Position numbers and translations under genes: made by a program | The notes under the pieces: generated by a model | The model's database searches: none | What the model was told of the DNA's origin: nothing | Seen by the model: the letters and a program-made list of their open reading frames with translations, nothing else | Shown here: one piece after another, positions 53,360-64,000 of the stretch | Layout: each line of letters opens with the position of its first letter | How positions within the stretch are numbered: the first letter of the stretch is position 1 | Source of the DNA: Diplosphaera chodatii | Taxonomy: Eukaryota; Chlorophyta; Trebouxiophyceae; Prasiolales; Stichococcaceae | Assembly: GCA_032358165.1 (NCBI GenBank) | Contig: JAALGY010000035.1 | Span: 62,001-126,000, forward strand | DNA: 64,000 bases | Direction of reading: 5' to 3'

Positions 53360-56300
53360 TCACCCACGAGGGCTGCTAGGCGTGGCAGCGGCTGTTTCAG
53401 ATGCAGCTGCTGTCGACCCGCCCATCTGAACATCTGATACTGCGGGTGCCGCTGCAAGCGCCACTGCCACTGGCTGCATGGCCGCTAAGCCTGCTGAGTC
53501 TGCTGTGGCAGCGGCTGCAGCGGCGGCTGCAGTCGGGCCCGACACGAGTCTGTCTGCCCCAGAAGGTGACCCTTCTTTGGCTTGTGCACGACCACTGATC
53601 TCGAATGCCGCAACAGCACTCGAGCCATCGGCCACAACATCCACCACCGCCATGGCGCTGCCTTCTATGGCGGCATGTTCGGTTTCTGCAGCAGCAGGCT
53701 GGGCTGGCTGCCGCTGTGCCTCAGTATGCTGAGCTGGGGCTTGGGATGCTGCGGCCGCCTCCTGCCCGCTGGCGACTGCCGGCTGGGCATGCAGCAGCCG
53801 TAGCGCCGGCTCCGCTGCCTGGTCAGAGTCCTCAGACCCAGCAGCAGCACCATCCTCTGGCGACTGCAGGCAGAAGCCGAACTCTCCTTTTCCAACTGCA
53901 CGAATCAGGGCGCTGGGTGGCGCACAGCTCCGTGCATGGCACCTGCTGGGCCCCTGCTCGCAGCTGCAGGCGCACACCTGCATGTGGCGCGGTGAGGGCG
54001 GCGGTGGCGGGGGCCCGCCCACGAGGCGCTTGCTCAGGATGGTGGACCCGGGGAAGATGATGATGCGCAGCTCCTTCTTGACGGCCGCCAGCTGCTCCTC
54101 GGGCATAGCATCGAAGGCGAAGCCGTGCATCCAGGTGCCAACCTGCAGAGATCAGCATGGACATCTAGCTGTTCGCCTGCCCCACTGCAGCCAGCCAAGA
54201 GTGGGGCCAGCACACACTGCCTGCGCTCGCACCGCCGGGCCATGTGACGCACCGTCTCCTGTGCGGCGGGCAGCGACAGCGTCCGCACGCCTGTGGCGGC
54301 CAGCAGGCCCTCGATTGCGTTCATCAGCACGCGAGCATGGCCCTGCCGCCGCGAGGCATATCGCGTCGCCACGAGCGGCAGCTCCGCAAGCTGGTGCCCA
54401 AACACCCGCACCAACGCCGCTGCCACTGGCTTGCCCTGCATCGTGTCATGCAGAGGTTCGTAGCCTATGCGATTGTGAGGTGGCACGATGCATGATCAGC
54501 ATGCAGCATCACATGCTGTAGCAGCCGCAGCCGTCAATGCAAGCTAGGCAACAGGGTACCTTGTGGCGCAGCAGCACGCAGTGCATGCCGGTGTAGTCCC
54601 AGGGGCCAGCAGCCTGCGCCATGACCATCATGGCCAGCATGTCCCGGCCGGTGATGGCGTCGATGATGGGGTCGAATGACTCGCTCAGCAGGTCGCGCGC
54701 CGCCTTGAGCGCCCATGTCACCGCGTGCGTGCCATCCTTGCCCTGCAGCGTCATATAGCCTGTCTGGCTGGTCACGACAGGCGCTGCACAAGCAGCTGAT
54801 CGCTGGCTGACACAAGACACTTGTGAATGTCATTATATCAGGCAATAGCAATCCATGGCATGCGCGCACCCGCATGATCTGCCAGGAGTGTTCGCCGGGC
54901 AGCGGCTGCGCGCCAGCCTTGACATGCCCACGCAGCGTCGAGTGAATGCCGCTGCACGATGCTGAGCAGAACCAGTCCCCTGCCACAGCACATAGTGCTT
55001 GAGACACCGTGTGCATGCAGTGTCAGACTGTGAGTACCGACACCACCTTTTGCTTCAGGCCCTGAGCTGGTGCACATCAAAGGGTATCTGACATTACTCG
55101 TTGGTGCTGGAATGAGGCAATAATGTAACACAGACGGCGAAACCTTCGGGGATGGAGTCCAGCACGCAGCGCCCCGAGGAACGCAGGCAGCCGACGTGGA
55201 ACTCGCGCTCGCACTGGTCGCACAGCAGCATGGTGCGCTCCCCAAAGGCGCCACGCAGGAAATCAGGGCTGCCGCACAGCGTGCACCCGCCCCCCACCTC
55301 CTCTGCTCCCGCCATTGCCGCCTCCACGCTGCAGCGCCAGCACGCACCCCGGCTCAGGGTCATGCCATGCACAGTGGTGTACAGCGTGTACCAGATGTAT
55401 TGCGTTTGTGAAGAAGCAGCACATAGCATGGCTGCCCAGACACCCGGAAAACAGCGGCACCTGCTGGACACGGCTCCAGGCTGCGGCGCTGCTTCAGGCT
55501 CCTGCTGGTTGCATGGCATCAGCTCCGCGATCCGCCGCAGCGAGATGTTCGCCGAGGTGAAGATGTGGTCGTACGGCGCGCGCCGCGAGCCCTTGCCTGA
55601 GGATCAGTGGCCATGTATGGCGATGAGCTGCGCAAAGGTGTGACGTGCACAGGGAGTTGCCAACCAGACAATACGAAGGCAGAGGCTGGCGCACACCTGC
55701 ATGCGCCTCAAATTGCGAGCAGCTGATGACTGTGGCGCAGCAGTCGCAGAGGATGCCGCACTGGCCGCCGGGAGCCTCGTCTATCGTGACCACGCCACCC
55801 AGCAGGCGCTCCCCCTGCGTCGTCCTATACTCCACTGGCTCCCCATTCTGCAGCATCGCATTGGCAGTGTCAGCAACCACAGCCTTGAGAGCACAACACA
55901 GAGGCACATGTCTGCCGTCCTTTTAACGGGGCACGCTCCCTGGCACAGCACATCACGGTGGCTACCCAGAGCAGCGGGCAAGTCCTCTTTGGGGCAACGG
56001 CACGAGAAAAGTAGTGCAAATAATGGCCCGCTAGCGCACCGCAAGGGCGCCAGGCTCGTCGGTGAACAGCTTCTTGTGGCGGTGCGTGCTGCGCTCGGCG
56101 CGGGCCCCCGTGACGCCCCGCACCGCCGGCTGCGCCAGGTGCACCCGCGCCTTTGCAGCGCTGCCGCCGCTCGCCTTCCCGCTCTTGATGCCCTTACCAC
56201 CGCCGCTGCTGGCCCGGTGCGCGCTCTTTGCGCCAGATTGCTTCTTGCCGCCCTTGGCGACGCTCGGCGGCGCGTCGTCCCCAGTGCTGCGCTTGAGCGC

Positions 56301-58871
56301 GGCCTTGGCTGCTGCGCCACATGCCCGGCACAGCCTCGGCGCACAACCCTGCATGATCGGAGACAGCACATGCTTGCAGGCAAGTCCTTCGGGCCAGCAC
56401 AACGACAAGACAGGCAAGAAAAGGAAAGACTGCAAAACGCCGCCAAGAAATTCTTGCAGACAGGTCCACGGCGGGATTGCGTCCGAACGGTGTGCCACCT
56501 GCACAGGGCGCCCACAGCCGGTGCAGGTGCTGCCTCCAGCCAGTTCTGGCAGCGCCTCCTCGAGGGACACCCCAGCCGCGCCGGCCTGGATCGCCAGGCA
56601 CAGCTCCTGTGCACGAGAACAGGCATGCATTAGCCTACTTCACCAACAGGTGGGCAGAAAGTTGCTGTGATCATCAGGTGCATCGAGTGCACAGAGACGG
56701 CACGAAGGGTCCTCACCCGCAGAGAGAACTTGTGGCTGGTGAGGTAGATGCTCTCTGCCGGCCGCCGTTCGCGGCTGCCGGCATGCACCTCCCACTCGCT
56801 GCTACTGTGCTGAGTGCTGCTCTTGACGCACTTCGTGCACGAGCATGCGATCATGCCCCGATCTGACACCGTGCCTGCATCAGCACACAGTGGGTGTGTC
56901 ATGTACATGCAAAAGCCCCTTCTTGCTGCCAACCTTTGTTCGTGTCAATGCAGATGATGACCCAGGCAGGCAGTGGCTGGGCATACTGTTGAGCAGCACA
57001 GTTAGACTACACACCGTGCATCTTGGGCTGCTTCTGCCTGTCGCAGAAGGCAAGTGGCTCGCCCCTCAGCAGGCCGGACGCCATCACCTGGCGGAGGCCA
57101 ACCTGTAGCAAATGTGACATATGACGCCCGGATGTCCACCGTCATATCCAGCACTGTCGCATGAAGTTCAACGCTGTGCTGACAGTGTCAGGACTATGGT
57201 GGGCATTTCAGCACAGAAGTTTCACCTGCGACCCCGGCTGCGGCTTCAGCACCTCAATGAAGCGGTTGACCAGCGCTGTGAGGCCAGCTGACGGCGCAGC
57301 CGGCGCTGCCTCGACAACTGATGGCAAAGCTGCATCATTGGCGCCCTGCTTGGCTGCTTTTTCGGTTTGCAGGGGCTCTGTAGCTGAGGCGTGCGGCTGG
57401 TCCCGTGCTGCTGGCTTTTGACTGCGATTGGGCAGCGGGATGCCCTTGGCCGCAGGCTGCTCCGGCTGCTGCTTGCTGTCTGGTGCAGTCTGAGGTGCGC
57501 CACTCCTGCTGACACGCTGCCTAACCTTCCGGCTTGGCTCCTGGGGCTGCTGGTCTGGCGGGGCTGCTGCTGATGGCAGGCCAGCCGCTTGCTTGCGCTT
57601 GCCATTCCGCTGCACAGGCACCTCACCCTCTGCAAATTTGCTGTCGGGCTGCCCTGAATGAGGTGCGGGCTGGCCTGCAGGCACGGTGTCGGCCGGCGCG
57701 GTTGCCTCAACGGCCGCCGCGGCATTCTGACTACGCCGTGCCGGCAGCTCTGGGTGGGGCTCCATGTTGGCGGTCAGCATGCGGAGCTCTTTAGCGCCCT
57801 TTCGCACCTGCTGCTCAAGGTGCGCAGCTGGGAGTGCTGGGGGAGCCAGGACTGCCTGCTGAGCAGGTGCGGGCTGTTGTGCACTGCGCTGCTGTTGGTC
57901 GAGCTCCACCTGCTGCGCGGCAACAGCTGGCGCTGTGCCCTGGTGGTTGGCCACCTCTGCCTCATCGGCTGGCACATGGCAGGAAGGGTCGAGCGGCGGA
58001 GAGAGCCGATTGGGGCAGCTGAGTGGTTTACAAGGTGCCGCCTGGATGGACAGCTGCTCTGGCTTTGCAGCGTTGTGGCCGCGGCTGCGGAGGCGGGGCA
58101 GATCGACCTGCGTTTCCTCCTTCATCAGGGCTGCGAGTTCGGCTGCTGCCGCATTGCGCTGCGAGCCCGCCCGTGAGGGCCTGTGACGAGGTGCGGCTGA
58201 CTTGGTGGTCGGCTGATGCTCTGGAGGGGATGGCAAGGCCTCGGGCTGCAGCGCGTCTGGCTCCTCCACTGCTGCTTTCCGCTTTGCGGGCAGTTGGGGC
58301 GCGGCTGTTGGCGGGTCTGGAATCATGGCCTCATCTGACGCCAGCTGAGGCAACTGCTTGGCAGGTGACGGTACCATGGGCTGCTGATGCTGCGCTGGGC
58401 GGTGCGGGGACGACAGCAGCGCAGAGGTGATGGCGGCTGCTGCTGAGGCTGATGCGGCACGGGGAACATAGGCTGCCAGCGTGAGTTCGGCGCCACCAAG
58501 CGCATCCAGCTCACGCCGGAACCTGCGCTTTGGCTCCTGATGAGGCGACGCCTGCAGGTCATGCTCAGGCACCACGTCAGACGCTGCTTGCCAGACAGTT
58601 CCAGAGTTGCAGATGTCTGATGACTGGCAACGTCAGCAGCCCGCCTACATCGCCACTGAAGTCCCGCAAGCGGCAACACAAAGCTCACCGTGACTGCTGT
58701 GTCAACAACAGCCTCGGCTGCATTGCCGTCCGCATCCCCTGAGCGCAGATGGTTGCCCGCTGGCGCAGCGCTCTCCGCAAGAACAGCACCACTGCGCAGA
58801 TGCCTTGTCGCAGGCTTAGCTGCCCTCGTGTCGCTGAGCTCTGCAATCGACATGCGGCGTCCCTCTGTCAT
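53360..58871 (-). CDS. PHD-finger / GNAT acetyltransferase with TDBD-like segment (IDM1/ROS4 type)
   Basis: A nuclear chromatin protein. The plant counterparts read histone tails with the PHD finger and acetylate histones; IDM1 guards loci against DNA methylation. Exon 1 (ATG 58871; an in-frame ATG at 58988 is an alternative) has SIAELSDTRAAKPATRHLRS. A large Gln/Pro/Ala-rich disordered exon spans about 58590-57226. Then come LTSHKFSLR, GCAPRLCRACGAAAK, and a segment like the TIFY-binding TDBD: VEYRTTQGERLLGGVV, GGQCGILCDCCATVISCSQF, PYDHIFTSANISLRRIAELM (55880-55530). The PHD finger has CTLCGSPDFLRGAF, MLLCDQCEREFHVGCLR, then WFCSASC (55290-54960). The GNAT part has WDYTGMHCVLLRHKGKPVAA and LPLVATRYASRRQGHARVLM with the acetyl-CoA loop RRQGHA, and FAFDAMPEEQLAAVKKELRI. 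The tail after 53990 is low-complexity Ala/Gln-rich. Exon joins are approximate. Confidence 0.78.
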
Positions 58872-59490
58872 CCTGTGCTGCTCTGGTGTACCAGCGCCTG
58901 CGCCGGGACACCATCGACATCCCTGAGTAAAGCCCCTTGCGCCATGAAATTGTTGCTTCCGATTTCTCTTCGAGTAAGCTTTAAGCATATCAGTGCAGAT
59001 GGCGATAGCACATGCACTCCCGCGTTCGCAATGCTGTTGCTGGCTGCAGCGACTTGCCTCAACAATAACTACATGTCAGGCGTCCGCTTGCTAACGCAGC
59101 AGCGCCAGATGGCAAACGCACGACCTGGCCGATGATTGACTGCTCAAGCAACAAGTGCTGCCTGATTCGCGGCGTGAGGGTCTGATGCTGCCTCTGCCTC
59201 GGGCCCTTCAAATGCAGTGCACCGACATCGCCACTAGGCACGTCGGCGAGGCGCGCCGGACCAGCTGCCGGCTATTTCGCAGTCTTGAAAGCTTCAAAAC
59301 GCCAATGGCTGCTCACGCGCAGACCGCAGAGGCAAACTTCCGGGCCTGACGATACTGAGTTAGCTACCTAATCAGCAGACCTAGTCCTAGTAAAGCAAAA
59401 TCGATGTGATGAGCGCTTTGTGGGACACACCGCACACCCCGCCACTTCCGCCATTCATGCAGCGCCATAGACATCGTCTTGACGCCCACC
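58872..59490. other. Divergent intergenic region PHD-GNAT / RBM45-like
   Basis: About 620 bases between opposed starts. The PHD frame stays open to an ATG at 58988, so the left 117 bases may be coding. The rest shows no gene and is probably promoter. Confidence 0.5.
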
Positions 59491-61964
59491 ATGCAGCACG
59501 CGCTGCTGAGGCGTGAGGCGGATGGCTTCGGTCCCAACGCGCACGCTGGGTTGGACGACCAGCCACCATTCAGCCGCCTGTTCCTCGTCTGCGGCAAGGC
59601 TGCTGATGTGAGTAGGACGATGTGTCTCATTCTCTCATTTGAGACTTGACACTTGGTCCACGGCGACTTCAGCAGCTTTCACGGGGGTCGACACACCGCC
59701 TGCAAGACGCCCCGGTCTCGTCGACTGCGACACTGACATGCGCCGTTCACCAGCGCAAACGTATCGCAGAGGAGGGGTTCAGCATTGGTGGATCGGTCGC
59801 CTATGGTCTGTGCGCTTGCCGCTGCCATGCTTATCGGAAGCTGTGCCCAGCTGCACTGTGCATGTTCCGCAGGAGGAGCTGCTCGTGGAGGCGTTTCAGC
59901 CGTTTGGCAGGTTGCAGAGCGTCAAGCTGCTTCGCGACAAAGGAGGTGGGGCAATGGGATCGTGCTTTATTTTCGAGATCATCTCGAACACCCTGCATGG
60001 CATGCTCCTCGCTTCAGCCTCACCGCCAAACCAGCTCATGCCAGCCTGACCTTGAATGTCACTGCAGTTGCTTACGTCAAATACGATCGGGCGAGCTCCG
60101 CAGCGGCCGCGCAGGAGCATTTGCATGAGACGGTGCTGAGCGATGGCCGCACCAAGCTCAAGGTTATGCTGGCAGAGGCGCCACACAGCAGGTGGTTCCG
60201 TGCTTGTTTATTGCAGACGATGCAGTTGCGGTTCACAGAGGGCACCGGGAGCAAGACAGGGTGCAGGGACATTCACTTGCAAACGCCGCGGTGCGCATAG
60301 CAGACGTCAGATTTTCGCTCAACAAATGGTGATTGACTCATGCTCGTCCGGCTTGCCATAGGCGCACCTCAGGCCACCGCTCTGGCATTGACGTCGACAT
60401 GGCCACAGACCCAGACAACATTCCGCCACGTTCGCGGCTATTTATTGTGGTCCCGAAGAACGCCGATGCAGGCGTCATACAGGTGCGAGCTCTGTAGCAT
60501 GGCACGCTGTAGCACTGTCATCCTGCATAAAAAGGCAACACTGCTTGTGCGAGCTTTACCGCTGCAGCAGGCCTCACTGACCGCGACCTCATGTCACAGG
60601 AGGAAATGGCACAGTGGCCAGAGCTGCAGTACTGCAAGACTGACCTCATTGCATCCAAGGGAGTCGTGTTCTGCAAATTCTCACAGTCCTCCTCCGCACT
60701 GCGTGCACTGGAGTCCGTTGCTGAGAATGGCATGGTACGCTCGGGCTATCCTTTTGGCATTGTTGCGAAGCACGTTGCTGTTTGCTTAAGCTCCTGCACA
60801 TCATGCTGACCGAGGCAGAACACCAGATCAGGATACTGAAATGCCGTTTTGATATTGGCCACCTGCAGCTTGCGGGTTACAAGGTGAAGTGCATGCTGGC
60901 AGAGCCCAAAGGCAAGCGCGGACGTGCAGATAGTGGTGGCGGCAGCCTGGACAATGGTGTGGCCTGGGGGCAGGTGCCTGTGCATCTTGCAGTGACTGCC
61001 CGCAGCGTGGTGCATGCACATGCAATCAAACAGCACATGGCAATCTCGTGCAAATGTTGCTGCGGGAGCAGCAAAGGCAGCAAAGGTTGTTGTCTTTACC
61101 GACAGGACCGGGGCGTGGCCAGCCCATCAACCAGTGGGTCCCGTGGCGGCGAGCAAGCGACGCCTTTCCGCGAGCAGCGAGGCCCTTACACCATGGCAGG
61201 GCATGGTGAGTTGGTAAACATCACGTTGACGGTTGACAGTGATAAAGGATGCAAGCCAGACTGACTAATCACCAACACATGCAAATGGTGCCCAATGATA
61301 ACATTGCAGGCTTGTCACCGGCCCACTCCCGGTCTTTCACCTCTGGTCTGAGTGAGGGCCGATCCCTGACTCCAGCTCAGTCTGCAGGGTTCACGGGGTG
61401 AGTGCTTGTGCCTCGGTCATCCTTCTCTTTCATGGCAGCATGACAGCACCTTGCCCAATCTGACCAGGCCCTCTCGTTGTCACCTGGCAGGATGACACAT
61501 TGCTCCATTGTGAATGTTCATTGCAGGCTGGCGGGCCTGGGGGACCACAATGTGCAGCACACGCTCGGCAGCATCGCGCAGCTCGGCTCCCTTGCTGCGC
61601 TGCAGGCAAGCACCCACTGAACCTGCACACTGAGTTGGCACTGCAGTGCACCATGCACATGTGTTGCTTGCCAAGTGCGCACTCCAGTTGCGGCTGCACT
61701 GCAGGGCATCGCCAGCCTTGCGCATGCTAACCTTGCTCAAGGAGCCGCCTTAGCAGCTGCCAGCCAGGGCCTCAGCATGGCACAGCTGCAGCAGCTGTCT
61801 GCACAGGCAAGTGCTTTGCTTGCTGTGTGTACTGAGTTAATGCTGAAATGCTATCGTGCTTTCAAAGCCCTACTTGTCCTGTATATCACCCGGTAGTCCA
61901 CTGCAATGCAGAGCGGGCTCACAGCACAGCAGCTGCAGCAAGCGCTCGCACATCAAGGCCTGCT

Positions 61965-62001
<37 letters not shown>

Positions 62002-63493
62002 ACTGAGGCGCAGCGCCATCAGCAGCAACAACACCCCAGCCTGCAGTTGCAGCGCAACCTGGGGGGGCACACGCAGCATCACAGCCTGCAGCAGCAGCAG
62101 CCGCCACAGCAGCAGCATACGGCCCTTGGCCATGCCCACTCAGGCGGCGCCAGCGATGGTTCCCTCAACAGTCTTGCCGCCCAGGTTGGGTTAGGCGGCG
62201 CGACGGGACTTGGCTTGGGCGTGGGCAACCTGGCTGGCAGCGGCCTCAGCGGCCGTGGCGGCTTGGAGGGCCTGTCTCTGGGCAGCCTCATTGGTGGGCA
62301 GGGCCTGCCCTCTGGCAATCGTGACCGAATGGATGCGGGACACAATGACATGAGCAGCGCGGGGAGCATGTCGGTTTGCACGACCAGCGGCCTGCGTTCC
62401 AGCGAGCCGCTGAACCGGCAGCGCCTGTTCGTGGTGTGCCACAAGGCCGCCAGCGAGGAGGTGCTGGCGCGCCTATTCCGCACCTGGCCCGGCCTCGAGT
62501 ACCTGGACCTCAAGCGTGACCGCGCAACTGGTGAGCGCATGCCACGCTAGTACAACGACAGCGTCACTGTGGCATCGTTGCCATGTATTAAATGGTGACG
62601 AGTGTGCGGAGTTGAGGATGTTGGTGGCAGGCATGAGGCGCACCTGACAGTTGTGACACCTTGCCCACAGGTCAGAGCAAGGGCTTTTGCTATGTCAACT
62701 ACAGCACCCGAGAGGCGGCGGCACTGGCGATGGACACGCTGAATGGCGTGGAGTGGCCGCCTGCATCTGGCGTCCGCCTCAAGGTGTGCGTGTGCAGCTT
62801 GCTGCCAACTCCACGATGGCTGCGCTGCGGTGTGGCAGCTGCTTCTGCTTGTTGTGGCTCGGCAGGACGCATGACCAAGGTTGCGGCCATGCAGGTGATG
62901 TATGCGGAGCCACTGGGCAGCAGGGCGCCGGGAGCCCACCGCACGCCGCCCCCCGGGAGCGCCTCCCGTCCTGCCCCCTCAGACAGCCTCGAGTCTGCCG
63001 CTCATGGCCTAGCCTCGCCCAGAGGTGAGCTTCACCTTGTGCTTGTGAGCGCATCACCATCATGTGACTGCCCACAAAGTGCACTGTCCTGCCTGATGGC
63101 CAGCCGTGCTGATGCCTGTTTGCTCCACTTGCTGCAGCGGAGGACGAAACATCATCACGGCATCGGCCACTTCCAACCCCAGACGACCCCATTCTGCCAT
63201 CACCGCTGCGCTTCCCGCTGCCTACCTCCATTGGTGGGTCCTCACAGTTGCTGCTATCCCTATCTATATGTGAATGCAGAACGCCTTGCTTCAGCATAGG
63301 CGTTGAGCTGCAGCTTCTATCCTGCAGCTGAGGAAACAAATGCTTCTGCATACGGTGTGGACGGCTTCGGTAGCCTAGCGCCCGGCCCACCCCGCAGCAC
63401 CGAGTTTGGGCACCCAGCGATCGTTCGCCCTGATGGTGCTCACCAGCGAAAGGCGAGTTGTGAGGCACTACAGCAGGCGCAGCTGCAGGTCCT

Positions 63494-63535
<42 letters not shown>

Positions 63536-63893
63536 CCAGCAGCACCTGGACGCAGCCAATGGGGCGCAGGGACAGGCGCACATGCAGCAGCTGGCGTATG
63601 CAGCTGCTGCGCAGGCCGCCCAGCACAGCCTTGCACAGCAGCTGGCTGGACATGGCACGCCGACACTGCCGCCTCAGCAGGATTTGCAGCAGGACGGCTC
63701 CGTGCCGGGCAGCAGTCATGCAGCACAGCAGGCGGGCTCAGAACTGCAGACGCCAGCAGTGCATCCTCCTGCGGGTCCAGAGAACGGCGGCAAACAGGGC
63801 CGCAAGCAGGCGGCGGCCACCGCCCCCACCACCTCGGACATGAACTGGGAGTCTGCTGACGCCCCTGGTACGAAGCGCTGTCCTGCCCATTGA
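59491..63893 (+). CDS. RBM45-like RNA-binding protein with three RRMs and poly-Q blocks
   Basis: Probably an RNA-binding regulator of mRNA splicing or stability. ATG 59491 begins MQHALLRREADGFGPN. RRM1 has FSRLFLVCGKAAD, EELLVEAFQPFGRLQSVKLL and VAYVKYDRASSAAAAQEHLH (59566-60190). RRM2 has SRLFIVVPKNADAGVIQ, EEMAQWPELQYCKTDLIASK, GVVFCKFSQSSSALRALESV and AGYKVKCMLAEPKGK (60400-60915); the last motif resembles the end of an RBM45 RRM. A Ser/Ala/Gln-rich stretch with a 12-unit CAG run follows. RRM3 has NRQRLFVVCHKAASEEVLAR, LEYLDLKRDRATG and SKGFCYVNYSTREAAALAMD (62415-62915). The C-terminal part holds a second Q run (QQAQLQVLQQ onward) and stops at TGA 63891-63893. A GT just before that stop (63868) could be a donor, so the gene may continue past the window. 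Confidence 0.8.
61966..62001 (+). repeat. (CAG)12 microsatellite in coding sequence
   Basis: Twelve uninterrupted CAG units code for glutamine in the linker before RRM3 of the RBM45-like gene. Further Q-rich sequence follows to about 62120. Purity makes it length-variable by expectation. Confidence 0.92.
63495..63533 (+). repeat. CAG/CAA glutamine tract in coding sequence
   Basis: About thirteen glutamine codons, CAG with one CAA interruption, in the C-terminal region of the RBM45-like gene. Confidence 0.9.
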
Positions 63894-64000
63894 AGTGGCC
63901 ACTGAAGCCATTGTTTTTGGGGGTCTTCTCCAAGGGCAGTTTCTAGCCTTCAAGTTTCCAGCCTTAGTACTGCCAGCACACTGCATGATGATACGTGTGT
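63894..64000. other. Right edge, downstream of the RBM45-like stop
   Basis: About 100 bases with no feature visible. It could be 3' UTR or an intron if the last exon splices onward. Confidence 0.4.

Noticed and set aside
62079..62540. 153-codon minus-strand frame over the RBM45-like gene
   Set aside because: Mirror of a glutamine/glycine-rich coding exon; Arg/Pro-rich composition is the expected shadow.

Overview
The window is nuclear DNA from a eukaryote, most likely a chlorophyte green alga of trebouxiophyte (Chlorella/Coccomyxa-like) type. The evidence is as follows. Genes are split by many short GT-AG introns, most ending in TGCAG. Exons are moderately GC-rich with CAG-coded glutamine runs. 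The gene set is plant-like: a plastid-type alpha-glucan phosphorylase, a calcium-dependent protein kinase, a plant-type tyrosylprotein sulfotransferase, a UBP12/USP7-type deubiquitinase, and a PHD-GNAT protein with a plant-type TDBD-like segment. The lineage is my inference; no marker allows a species call.

Layout, left to right: UBE2G1/UBC7-type ubiquitin-conjugating enzyme (+); splicing factor PRP6/STA1 (-); plant-type TPST (-); mitochondrial m-AAA protease FTSH3/AFG3 (+); cytosolic ribosomal protein uL14/RPL23 (-); mitochondrial OXA1 insertase (+); a PH-PH-WW adaptor interrupted by an in-frame TAG (+); a small HMG/YABBY-like nuclear protein (+); a giant WD40 protein that looks derived from a STAND/NB-ARC protein but has no P-loop (-); DNA helicase MCM9 (+); a MYND zinc finger plus CS-domain protein (-); plastidial alpha-glucan phosphorylase (-); an unassigned WD40 protein (+); UBP12/USP7 deubiquitinase (-); CDPK (+); a PHD-finger/acetyltransferase protein of the IDM1/ROS4 type (-); and an RBM45-like protein with three RRMs (+) running up to the right edge.

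The genes do not form one pathway. They are housekeeping and regulatory genes in convergent, divergent and tandem pairs with gaps of about 0.1-0.75 kb. The one functional near-pairing is the m-AAA protease and OXA1, both of the mitochondrial inner membrane, separated by RPL23.

The strongest oddities are: (1) a 172-base island at about 19% G+C carrying three hairpins inside a phosphorylase intron, which looks like organelle DNA; (2) an in-frame TAG in a conserved PH domain; (3) the WD40 giant that keeps a winged-helix-like region but has no nucleotide-binding domain; (4) a Lys/Ala/Asp-rich insert in the phosphorylase at the site of the land-plant L80 loop; (5) a YABBY-like HMG box. I saw no tRNA, rRNA, CRISPR array or intact transposon. 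Spliced coordinates are given as whole CDS spans; exon edges are exact only where stated.
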